DNA from: an uncultured Bacteroides sp.
GTDB taxonomy: Bacteria; Bacteroidota; Bacteroidia; Bacteroidales; Bacteroidaceae
NCBI GenBank assembly: GCA_949288585.1
Contig: CASEKR010000016.1
Location: 1 to 51,362, forward strand
Reading direction: 5' to 3'
Length of the DNA stretch: 51,362 bases
Both the position numbers and the translations under genes were made by a program. How positions within the stretch are numbered: the stretch's first letter is position 1; each line of letters starts with the position of its first letter. This document shows positions 39,573 through 48,270 of this stretch, one piece after another. The notes beneath the pieces were generated by a model that searched no databases, had not been told where the DNA came from, and worked only from the letters and a program-made list of their open reading frames with translations.

Positions 39573-41471
39573 ATGACCGAACTCTACATCGACGGCGTTT
39601 CAGCCGTATTGCCAAAAGACTTCAGCGTGCAGGTGAAGCGTGAGAATCCGCTTTTCACCAAAAACGGCGAATATACCTACGACATCACCCTGCCGCTCGG
39701 CAACCCGACCAATGCGGAGCTTTACAAACACCTGAACCGCCTGAACTCGGTAACAGAAGTGGCAAGCAAAAGGACTGCCATTCTGATAGCCGATAACCGG
39801 GTGTATTGCAACGGTACGGAAATCATCACCGGCTGGACCGATGAGAGCGTGAGCATCCAGATAGCCGCGGGAAATTCCGAAATGAACTACGTAATCGGCA
39901 ATGATTTGAAGATCTCCACCCTGACGGGGATGACCGAGACGCTTCCCGTATACGAAGGCATGGCAGTAGCGGGCGTGAAGTACACCTACCCGGAGACAGA
40001 CGTGTGCTTCACGATGGTCTACGACCGTGTAGCCGGTGAGGTGATTAACCCGTGGGTGAACACGGGTATCGGCAAGACGGATATCACACCCGGCTACCTG
40101 CAAGAATCGGGATTGGTGTACCCAAACTTGCGTTCGTTCGTCCCGCAGCCTTACCTGTGCGCGTTCCTTAAAGACTTGTTCGCAGCTTTGGGATATAGGC
40201 TGGCCTCGAACTTCTTAGAAGAGACCATCTATCGCGAACTGATTATCTGCCACGTGGTCCGTACCCGCAAGTGGTGCGAGATGTTGCCGGGCTGGAGTGT
40301 GGGCGACTTCTTAGAACAGGTCGAGCTTCTGTTTAACGGATTGTTCGTTGTAGACAACCGCAAACGTGTCGTGAGGTTCCTTTCACGGACGACTTACTAC
40401 CATGCTGTGACGACCAACCACGTGCGTTGGGTAGAAGATGTCTATGAAGCCGAAGCCGCCGATGAAGACGATGAACCCGAAGCGGTGAACATTATGCGGA
40501 GCGATGTGCTGTACGGTTTCCCGGATAATGCGTATTGGCGCGGGCGTTGTCTGCCTGATTCGGTTAAGGCGGCTGCCTCGAAAGGTGAAATTCCTGTAGA
40601 AGTGGACCCGCCGGCAACAGGTTTCATCAACCGGATGCTGACATGGTTCACCGATCACCGCGATGAGAACATCCTATGGACAGACCTCAATACAGGGCGT
40701 ACGGTTTACTTCTACGTTGAAACGGTAGGGTCGAAAGACATCCTGCATTGGCAGTTGGCGGATGAGTTCGCGTCTATCCGTAGGGAGGATGCCGAGCAGG
40801 AAGTGGAGCTGGAGATTATGCCGGTTGAGATCGGACAGGCGGATGTAACGTTCTTCGCATTCGAAGAGGGTGGCGGGACTGTGACTTACTCCATCCCTAT
40901 GCCTGTTCTTGATGGCGGGTCGGGCACAAAGGAGGAGGACGGAGAGGCAAAGGCGGTTGCCGACTTGTTGGAGAACAGTTCTTCGGACAGCGGTTCTGAA
41001 AGCAAAAGCAACATCTGCCTCGCATTCTATAGCGGGTTGGTCATGAACATGGGGGTCTGGTGCGATTACATGCTCCTACCGCTCGCCTATACCGATGAAT
41101 ATGCATTCATCCGAGGCGTTAACGAGTGGATACAGACCAACACCGAAGGCAAGACGCTCCGGTTGAGTGATCTGCAGCCAAACCTGTGGGAAGGTTCTTC
41201 TGAGATAGACCAGCGCAACGAAATCAAGCTGACCAGCCACGACCCCAACCTGTACGACCCGCGGGGCGTGTTCGAAATCCGCAACAAACGATACGTGTGC
41301 AAGGAGATAGAGTACACCCTCGACGCCAACGGACGCAAGGGCGCATGGACCGGCACGTTCTACCCCGCCAAGATAAGCGACACCGAAGCCGACGCACGCT
41401 GGATTCTGGCAGACGGCAAGTGGCGAGACGGCGGCGTGTGGCTTGATAACGGGCGATGGCTGGACAGTTAA
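39573..41471 (+). CDS. Tail or baseplate protein, 632 aa
   Basis: Large beta-rich protein: N-terminus DGVSAVLPKDFSVQVKRENP, then FTKNGEYTYDITLPLGNPTN, a pattern seen in tail-assembly hub proteins of Bacteroidales phages. A Ser/Asp-rich linker near 460-480 (ENSSSDSGSESKSN) and a repeated C-terminal WILADGKWRDGGVWLDNGRW. Immediately precedes the tape measure gene; likely part of the tail tip or baseplate. Confidence 0.6.
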   Translation: MTELYIDGVSAVLPKDFSVQVKRENPLFTKNGEYTYDITLPLGNPTNAELYKHLNRLNSVTEVASKRTAILIADNRVYCNGTEIITGWTDESVSIQIAAGNSEMNYVIGNDLKISTLTGMTETLPVYEGMAVAGVKYTYPETDVCFTMVYDRVAGEVINPWVNTGIGKTDITPGYLQESGLVYPNLRSFVPQPYLCAFLKDLFAALGYRLASNFLEETIYRELIICHVVRTRKWCEMLPGWSVGDFLEQVELLFNGLFVVDNRKRVVRFLSRTTYYHAVTTNHVRWVEDVYEAEAADEDDEPEAVNIMRSDVLYGFPDNAYWRGRCLPDSVKAAASKGEIPVEVDPPATGFINRMLTWFTDHRDENILWTDLNTGRTVYFYVETVGSKDILHWQLADEFASIRREDAEQEVELEIMPVEIGQADVTFFAFEEGGGTVTYSIPMPVLDGGSGTKEEDGEAKAVADLLENSSSDSGSESKSNICLAFYSGLVMNMGVWCDYMLLPLAYTDEYAFIRGVNEWIQTNTEGKTLRLSDLQPNLWEGSSEIDQRNEIKLTSHDPNLYDPRGVFEIRNKRYVCKEIEYTLDANGRKGAWTGTFYPAKISDTEADARWILADGKWRDGGVWLDNGRWLDS

Positions 41472-41508
41472 ACCGTAAATAGTAAATCGTAAATGGCTAA
41501 ATAGTAAA
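41472..41508 (+). repeat. AAATAGTAAATCGT spacer repeats
   Basis: Tandem GTAAATAGTAAATCGTAAAT-type units before the tape-measure ATG at 41513. Confidence 0.8.
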
Positions 41509-41512
41509 CAAG

Positions 41513-44500
41513 ATGGCTATCAGTATAAGAGATTTCCGCATGGCTATCCGTATCGACAACTCGGAAGCCAAAGCCAAATTCGACGAGACCAAACGCCAGC
41601 TGGAGCAAGTAACCGCAGAAATGCAGAAACTTGCCGATGCAGGCAAAAAGAACTCGGCCGAATACAAGGCACTCAAAAAGAGTCAGGACGAACTGAACCG
41701 CTCGCTCTACAGCCAGCGGCTGGAAGCGGGGCGCACCGCATTGACCTATAACGAACTGCGCAAGGGAGCTTCGCAATTGCGCCGCGCGATGAACAACGTC
41801 AAGCCCGGCACGAAAGAATGGAAGCAGTATCAGGCCGAACTCCTGCTGACCGAGCAACGGATGAAAGAACTTCGGAACGCATCCACCCAGACCGGACTTT
41901 CCATCAGCAAGCTGGCTGACGGTTTCAACCGCTATGCGGGCATGGCAGCCGGCGCCATCGCCACCCTGACCGGCATGACCCTCACCATGCGCCAGTGTGT
42001 GGATGAATATGCCAAGATGGAAGAAGCCGAGAGCCAGGCCATCAAGTACACCGGCATGACACGGGAGGAAGTGAAGCAGCTGAACGAACAGTTCAAGCAG
42101 CTGGACACCCGTACCCCACGCGAGGAGCTGAACCGGCTGGCTGGCGAGGCAGGCAAGCTGGGCATTACAGGTGTGGACAACGTGCGGGAGTTCGTCGAAG
42201 CGGCGAACCAGATAAACGTGGCACTGGGAGAAGACCTGGGCGAGGAAGCCGTGAACCAGATAGGCAAGCTCAGCCAGATGTTCGGCGACGAGAGCCGGAG
42301 CCTGCGCGACAACATGCTTGCCATCGGTTCGGCAGTGAACCAGGTGGCACAGAGCACCAGCGCGTCCGAACCTTACTTGGTGGAGTTCACGGCACGCATG
42401 GGCGGCGTGGGCAAGCAGGCAGGCATGTCCGTCACCGACATCATGGGATTTGCTTCGGCACTCGACCAGAACATGCTGCGCTCGGAGATGGCGAGCACGG
42501 CACTGTCCGGTCTCATCCTACGCATCTACCAGGAACCGGCAAAGTATGCCCGGCTGGCACAGATGGATGTGGAGGAGTTCACCCGGCTGATGCAGACCGA
42601 TGTCAACGCAGCGGTCATCTCGTTCCTGGAGGCCCTCAACAAGATGGGCGGCATGGCGCAAATCGCCCCGGTGCTGAAAGAAATGCAGCTGAGCGGAGCC
42701 GAAGCGGCAAGCGTCATCAGCACCTTGGCAGGCAATGTAGACCTGGTGCGCCGTGAGCAGGAGAACGCCAACAAGGCTTTTGCCGAAGGCACGAGCATCA
42801 CCAACGAATACAACGTGCAGAACAACACCGTGCAAGCCGGACTGGAGAAGGCACGCAAAAGCTTCCAGGAAGTGCGGATAGAGCTGGGCGAACGGCTGCA
42901 GCCGGTGATGAAGAACCTCATCAGCTTCGGCAGCCTGACCGTAAAGGGGCTGCTTTCGCTCATCAAGGCTTTCGACGACTACCGGGGCGTCATCGTCACG
43001 ACCACTACGGCGGTGGGGCTGTACACGGCAGCGGTAAACGTTTCCGTCATTGCCGACAAGGCAAAAGCGCTGTGGACGGGACGCATCGTCACGGGCATAA
43101 AGTCGCTCTTCACCCTTCTGCGTGCCAACCCGTGGGGCATCGCCGCTACCGCGGTAGGAGTGCTGGTAGGCGCACTGATTGACTGGAACCGAAACCAGAT
43201 TGCCGTCAGCGATTCAATGAAGAAGATGAACGGCGAACTGGCGAACGAACAAAAAGCCGTCGGCCGTTTGTTCACATCTTTGCAACAAGCCGGCGATGGT
43301 ACCGAACGGCGCAAAGAACTAATCGATGAAATCAACCAACGTTACGGCACTTACTTGCCTAACCTGCTGACAGAAAAAAGCAGTTTGGACGAAATCAAGG
43401 CAGCATACGACCGTATCAATACTTCGCTGACACAACAGATTGCCCTGAAATATAAAAACGAAGAAGCAAGCCAAGTGACCGAAAAGGCCGCTTCCAAGCA
43501 AATGGACTATTTAGAAAGCCTGCGCCAATCGGTGACCAAACTGACAGGCAGCGACCAAGAGGCAGCCAGTTTCATCCAAGACCTGCGCAGCATGGCGGAT
43601 GCAGCCGTACAGGGTGGAGACTACCGGAAAGGAGTAGGAAATACTATGGCGACGCTTGAAAAAGAATACCTTGCCGGACGAAAGCTGACCGCCAGCATGA
43701 AAGATGACATCATGGACTACATGAACAGCGTCTATCAACTGGATATTGCCCTTGATAAAATCAACAAGAAGTACGAAGGTTGGATGCCGAAGCAAACCAA
43801 TGAAGTGCCGTTGGGCGAATTGCCGGAAGTTACCGTAACAGGAACGAAACCGATAACCACAGGTACGACCGGAACGCCTGCCGCTTCCGCTTCCGGAAAC
43901 GACGCGCTGGAAGCCGCCTACCGCGAGCGGCTGAACATCATCAAGCAGAACTACCTGGACCAGAAGATTACCGAAGAGCAGTACCGCCAAGAAATGTACA
44001 ACGAAGAAATGGGCTACCTCGCCGCACGCCGGGACCTGCTGGAGAAAAACGGCGAAGACACCTCCCAGATACAGGGGCAGATATACGACAAGCTGATAGC
44101 CGAAGCCAACCGCGCATACGAAGCGCAGAAGAACGCCGACTTCGGCAAGGCGGAATCGGATGCCGAAAAAGAAAGGCAAGCCGCCAAGCAGGCATTCATC
44201 AGCGGCGACATCGCCGACGAAGAAGCCTACCGCCAGCGGCTGCTCGACATCGAACGGGAGTATCTGGAGGAGCGCAAGCGGCTGCTGGAGAAGTATGGCA
44301 TGGATACCACCGAAGTGGAAGGGCAACTGCTGGATAGGAGAGTGGAGCAGAAGCAAGGCGATAACCGCCAGCAGGAACGCGACCGGCGCACGCAGCGGGA
44401 AGAAGGGTTCAGAGCCATAGACAGCACAGACGACTTCGGGCAGAAGAACGATATCTTGAATCAGATGTACGCCGATGATTTGGTCAGCTTCGAAGAATAC

Positions 44501-45409
44501 CAGGAAGAGAAAACACGCATCGCCGAAGAACAAGAAGAGATGCGCAACGAAATTGCCCAAGCGGCAATGCAAGTGGTCGGTCAGGCGGCTTCATCCGCCA
44601 GCCAGCTGATAAGTGCCTTGCAAGACCGTGAGCTGAGCCAGGTGGAAGCCAAGTATAACAAGGAGATTGCCGCCGCCCGGAAGGCAGGCAAAGACACCAC
44701 CAAGCTGGAAGAAGAAAAAGAGGCGGCAATGAAAGAGGTCAAGAAGAAATACGCCGACGCACAATTCGCCATGAGCGTATTGCAGGTGACGGCAAGCACC
44801 GCCGTAGCAGCTATGGAGGCATACAAGGCAATGGCAGGTATTCCTGTTGTCGGTCCTGCTTTGGGTGCTGCCGCTGCGGCAGCAGCTGTTGTTGCCGGAG
44901 CCGCCCAAATCGCCGTCGCCAAGCAGCAGCGCGATGAAGCCAAGGGTCTGTACTCGGGCGGTTACACTAATGACTACATCGAAGGCTACACCGCCCCAGG
45001 CAACCCGCACGACACAGCCGGAGTCATCCCCGTACACAAGAATGAGTTCGTTGCCAACCACGAGGCAGTGGCAAACCCAGCCGTCAAACAGTTCCTCGAT
45101 GTGTTCGACGTGGCGCAGAAGCGGGGCACCATCCGGATGCTCAACACCACGCAGATCCTGGAGCAGGTGCGCACCCGTGGCGGACGCTACGAAGGCGGAT
45201 ACACTGATACCGGCACGGGTGATGCCCGTTCATCAGCGTCACCCTTTGCCGGAATGACGGCAGAACAACGCTCACAGGTGGTGGTACTGCTACAGGAAAA
45301 CAACCGCCTGCTGACCATCCTGACAGAAAAAGAACTGGTGGTAGACCCCCGCAAAGTGCGTGACGCCATCAACCGGGTGAACCGCTTGGAGAAGAACGTG
45401 AGCCGCTGA
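41513..45409 (+). CDS. Tail tape measure protein
   Basis: A 1298-aa protein, the longest in the window, as expected for a molecule that sets tail length. Coiled coil near residues 18-60, a TP901-type core (GEDLGEEAVNQIGKLSQMFG then MLAIGSAVNQVAQSTSASEP and LVEFTARMGGVGKQAGMSVT), hydrophobic segments near 145-165 and 495-560, long charged coiled coils near 900-1010, and an Ala-rich helical stretch near 1090-1140 (AAAAAAVVAGAAQIAVAKQQ). Length predicts a tail of very roughly 190 nm using the usual 1.5 angstrom per residue. Long non-contractile or contractile tail; no sheath gene is seen here. Confidence 0.88.
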   Translation: MAISIRDFRMAIRIDNSEAKAKFDETKRQLEQVTAEMQKLADAGKKNSAEYKALKKSQDELNRSLYSQRLEAGRTALTYNELRKGASQLRRAMNNVKPGTKEWKQYQAELLLTEQRMKELRNASTQTGLSISKLADGFNRYAGMAAGAIATLTGMTLTMRQCVDEYAKMEEAESQAIKYTGMTREEVKQLNEQFKQLDTRTPREELNRLAGEAGKLGITGVDNVREFVEAANQINVALGEDLGEEAVNQIGKLSQMFGDESRSLRDNMLAIGSAVNQVAQSTSASEPYLVEFTARMGGVGKQAGMSVTDIMGFASALDQNMLRSEMASTALSGLILRIYQEPAKYARLAQMDVEEFTRLMQTDVNAAVISFLEALNKMGGMAQIAPVLKEMQLSGAEAASVISTLAGNVDLVRREQENANKAFAEGTSITNEYNVQNNTVQAGLEKARKSFQEVRIELGERLQPVMKNLISFGSLTVKGLLSLIKAFDDYRGVIVTTTTAVGLYTAAVNVSVIADKAKALWTGRIVTGIKSLFTLLRANPWGIAATAVGVLVGALIDWNRNQIAVSDSMKKMNGELANEQKAVGRLFTSLQQAGDGTERRKELIDEINQRYGTYLPNLLTEKSSLDEIKAAYDRINTSLTQQIALKYKNEEASQVTEKAASKQMDYLESLRQSVTKLTGSDQEAASFIQDLRSMADAAVQGGDYRKGVGNTMATLEKEYLAGRKLTASMKDDIMDYMNSVYQLDIALDKINKKYEGWMPKQTNEVPLGELPEVTVTGTKPITTGTTGTPAASASGNDALEAAYRERLNIIKQNYLDQKITEEQYRQEMYNEEMGYLAARRDLLEKNGEDTSQIQGQIYDKLIAEANRAYEAQKNADFGKAESDAEKERQAAKQAFISGDIADEEAYRQRLLDIEREYLEERKRLLEKYGMDTTEVEGQLLDRRVEQKQGDNRQQERDRRTQREEGFRAIDSTDDFGQKNDILNQMYADDLVSFEEYQEEKTRIAEEQEEMRNEIAQAAMQVVGQAASSASQLISALQDRELSQVEAKYNKEIAAARKAGKDTTKLEEEKEAAMKEVKKKYADAQFAMSVLQVTASTAVAAMEAYKAMAGIPVVGPALGAAAAAAAVVAGAAQIAVAKQQRDEAKGLYSGGYTNDYIEGYTAPGNPHDTAGVIPVHKNEFVANHEAVANPAVKQFLDVFDVAQKRGTIRMLNTTQILEQVRTRGGRYEGGYTDTGTGDARSSASPFAGMTAEQRSQVVVLLQENNRLLTILTEKELVVDPRKVRDAINRVNRLEKNVSR

Positions 45410-45414
45410 TCGCT

Positions 45415-45449
45415 GTCCTTTTCCCAACATATTTGCCCTCTTACCTTTG
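45415..45449 (+). promoter_or_regulatory. Shared late-promoter module, copy 4
   Basis: GTCCTTT (45415-45421), 20-base spacer, TACCTTTG (45442-45449). Drives the fiber operon. Followed by AAATAGTAAATC spacer units. Confidence 0.65.
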
Positions 45450-45483
45450 CCGTAAATAGTAAATCGCTAAATAGTAAATAGAA

Positions 45484-45756
45484 GTGGACGTATACGAAGC
45501 TATAGACCGGATGCGGGAATTAAGCCGCTTGCGCATTCCCTTCTCTTTCTCCTTCATGAGCTACAGCATAGCGCGCAGGAAAAGCGAAGGCGTCATCTGC
45601 ATACGCCGTGCCCGGCTCTGCAAACAGAGCCGCAAGGAGCGCAACCGCTACTCCGGCTATATGCTGAACTACATCGACCTCGATACAGGCAAACAGGCAT
45701 CGTGCTGGCAACCCTTATTGCTTACCTTTAACGACAACGAACTGCAACTGAAGTAA
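45484..45756 (+). CDS. Hypothetical protein before the fiber genes, 90 aa
   Basis: GTG start at 45484 is the only candidate before the body. Small basic protein (FSFMSYSIARRKSEGVICIR, RRARLCKQSRKERNRYSGYM). The stop shares one base with the next ATG. Recurrent position between tape measure and fibers suggests a tail accessory protein. Confidence 0.55.
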   Translation: MDVYEAIDRMRELSRLRIPFSFSFMSYSIARRKSEGVICIRRARLCKQSRKERNRYSGYMLNYIDLDTGKQASCWQPLLLTFNDNELQLK

Positions 45757-47918
45757 TGGATACCAATTTTGAACAGATAATCCCCTGGAACGGAGCACAA
45801 GACACCGGACGTGACGTGCGCCTGAAATGGAAGCGCAATTTCGACAAGATTGCAGCAGCGCTTACCGAACTGTTAGAAGCAACTGCGGGGATGGACGAAA
45901 AGTTCCTCCGCAAGGACCGTCCGGATACGGCACAGGCTGTCATCACCTTCCTGAAAGGGCTGACCGCCGGGGATTTCCAGCAAGGCAGTACCGGCGTTGG
46001 AATCTATCAGGACGAACAGGGGAACTGGCACATCGAGACGGATTACCTTGACGTGCGCATGAAGTTCACCGCACGCGAGGTAGAGATACAGCGGGTATAC
46101 CATATCGCCGGTGCGCAGATGAAGACTTCCGCAAATATGCAATGCGTCAGGGTGGAGGAACTCGCTGCTGCATACCGTTGCTACATGAACATCACAGACG
46201 ATTACGGCAACGAAATAACCAATGATTTCAAGGTGAACGACCAGGCGTATGTGCAAACCTTTAATCTCGTGAAGCAGGCGGACGGCACGACTGGCAACCA
46301 TTTCCTGTGGCGGCTGGTGACAGCCGTAGGCACGGATTATATCGACTTGTCTAAAGATGTATGCGCAGAAGGCAGCGATGCGCCCAAAGCCGGAGACGAC
46401 ATCGTGCAGTTAGGATACAGGGGGACGGATGACCCGAACCGGCAGAATGCGGTCATCGATGCGGGTGCAGGTGAAGGCTCGCCTTATTACCGTCAGTTCG
46501 TCGGCATCGACTCGTTCTCTTTCCCCGAACCGGAAACGCAACTAAAGCCGGGCGATAATATCGTGACCGGACAGATGAAGATACAGCCGGGAAGTACAGG
46601 ATCGGCAAACCTGTCCGACCTGCCGGATGAGGTGTACAAGGCGGTGCAGATAGGCGGTGAGAACCTGCTGCTGAACACGGCGTTTGCAGGAGATTACGAC
46701 AGCAAGAAGCTGGATTCCGCCACTTCACTGCAACAGGATACGCAAATGTACAGCCCCAATATGCAGCACTGGACCGGAAACGGCATGGCTGTAGACGAAG
46801 CATCGGCGCCCGCCGGATTCGCTTGCCAGATTGGCAACATTTCACAGCCTGTATCGCTTATCAACGGTGAAAGCTATGTGTGCAGCTTCTTTGCAAAAGG
46901 AAGCAGCATCGGGATGAGTTGCGGGGGCAACAATGTTTCCCGTCTCCTGACATCCGCATACCAGCATTATTCAATTAAGTTCATCTATCAGGGTGGCGGC
47001 GTATTCCTGCTTTCCGGAGACGCTACGCTGCATAGCCTGAAGCTGGAGCGTGGCACAATTGCTACAGACTGGTGCCCGTCCGTGCTTGACCCTTCATCGG
47101 TGGCAGACCGGTTCAAGGGCGTGTGGTACCTGCAGCAGGCGTTGAAGGGCAGCACGCAGATGATTGGCGGACTGACCCTGACAAGCATGATACAGCTCGG
47201 CAAATGGACGGATGACGTAATGGAGAAAGTGAACGCGGGTATCAGCGGCATCTACAACGATGACATGGACGTGGCGTTTTGGGCTGGCGGGACTTTCGAA
47301 CAGGCGATAGCGACGGTACGCAAGATTATCGGGGGTGAAAACCCGACCGATACGGAATGGAAGTCGCTGGCTAAGTTCGTGGCGACACACGGCGGCGACA
47401 TCTTCCTGCGCGGGTACATCTATGCGTTAGGCGGCGTATTCCGGGGCATCGTATATGCCGAAGGAGGCGAGTTCAGGGGCAAATTCGAGACTTCACTGAA
47501 CGGGCAACGGATTGTGATAGACCCAGCCGACGGAAGCCTGAAGATGTTGGACGAGGACGGAAGGACAGCAGTCAACATATCGTTTTCTAATAGCGATGGC
47601 AGGATGTCTGCCGGGATGATGATTACAGAATACGAAGGAGACAGCGCATGGTTCTCGACACGGATACTCGGCAGGAGCATCACCATGACGAACAACCTAA
47701 GCAATTACGGTGCGATATTCCTTCCTGACCAAATCCGTTTCTTGTCAGAAGGGTCGGATTTATTCTCACTGTCAATGGAACAGGATTATAATACAGGGAA
47801 GAAGAAAATTATTATAAGCGGCTCGAACTGGAACGAGGAAGAACTGCTTGCGGGCACGGTCTATGTAGACGGAAACGGATTTTTAAAGGTAAGTAAAAAA
47901 GAGGCGGTACAACCGTAA
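45756..47918 (+). CDS. Tail fiber or baseplate upper protein, 720 aa
   Basis: Start overlaps the previous stop by one base. N-terminus NFEQIIPWNGAQDTGRDVRL and DFQQGSTGVGIYQDEQGNWH are typical of the virion-attaching parts of Bacteroidales tail proteins; the middle has a carbohydrate-binding-like beta sandwich (QHWTGNGMAVDEASAPAGFA; LHSLKLERGTIATDWCPSVL), and the C-terminal repeats GGVFRGIVYAEGGEFRGKFE are fiber-like. Probable host-contact or distal tail protein. Confidence 0.7.
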   Translation: MDTNFEQIIPWNGAQDTGRDVRLKWKRNFDKIAAALTELLEATAGMDEKFLRKDRPDTAQAVITFLKGLTAGDFQQGSTGVGIYQDEQGNWHIETDYLDVRMKFTAREVEIQRVYHIAGAQMKTSANMQCVRVEELAAAYRCYMNITDDYGNEITNDFKVNDQAYVQTFNLVKQADGTTGNHFLWRLVTAVGTDYIDLSKDVCAEGSDAPKAGDDIVQLGYRGTDDPNRQNAVIDAGAGEGSPYYRQFVGIDSFSFPEPETQLKPGDNIVTGQMKIQPGSTGSANLSDLPDEVYKAVQIGGENLLLNTAFAGDYDSKKLDSATSLQQDTQMYSPNMQHWTGNGMAVDEASAPAGFACQIGNISQPVSLINGESYVCSFFAKGSSIGMSCGGNNVSRLLTSAYQHYSIKFIYQGGGVFLLSGDATLHSLKLERGTIATDWCPSVLDPSSVADRFKGVWYLQQALKGSTQMIGGLTLTSMIQLGKWTDDVMEKVNAGISGIYNDDMDVAFWAGGTFEQAIATVRKIIGGENPTDTEWKSLAKFVATHGGDIFLRGYIYALGGVFRGIVYAEGGEFRGKFETSLNGQRIVIDPADGSLKMLDEDGRTAVNISFSNSDGRMSAGMMITEYEGDSAWFSTRILGRSITMTNNLSNYGAIFLPDQIRFLSEGSDLFSLSMEQDYNTGKKKIIISGSNWNEEELLAGTVYVDGNGFLKVSKKEAVQP

Positions 47919-47926
47919 TATGGATT

Positions 47927-48268
47927 ATGGCAAACACATCACAAATCAAGACAGACACGAACTGGCAGGAGGCGGCAGGTACAATCAACGCCAACTTCTC
48001 CGCAGTGAACACGGAACTGGAAGGGTTAAGAATGACGACATCGGTCAAGATGCCGCTCTTCAGCAGCACGTCAGAGGCTGACTCGGCAATTACGAACAAG
48101 TATGTCGGACGACTGATATTGGTCGGCAGCTCGTTGCCCGCTCCGGTATACAGGTGGAACGGTTCTTCGTGGGTTAATACGGGCATGACCGGAGGCAATG
48201 CCGAGGTCGCTCTTACGGACTATTTGGGGTATAATGATTTAGGTGACATTAATGAAGTGACTATATAA
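47927..48268 (+). CDS. Short tail fiber-associated protein, 113 aa
   Basis: Start at 47927 (MANTSQIKTDTNWQEAAGTI). Short helical N-terminus that may trimerise (NANFSAVNTELEGLRM), then a beta region with VYRWNGSSWVNTGMTGGNAE as in fiber linkers. Two bases separate it from the long fiber gene. Likely a connector or chaperone for that fiber. Confidence 0.6.
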   Translation: MANTSQIKTDTNWQEAAGTINANFSAVNTELEGLRMTTSVKMPLFSSTSEADSAITNKYVGRLILVGSSLPAPVYRWNGSSWVNTGMTGGNAEVALTDYLGYNDLGDINEVTI

Positions 48269-48270
48269 TT

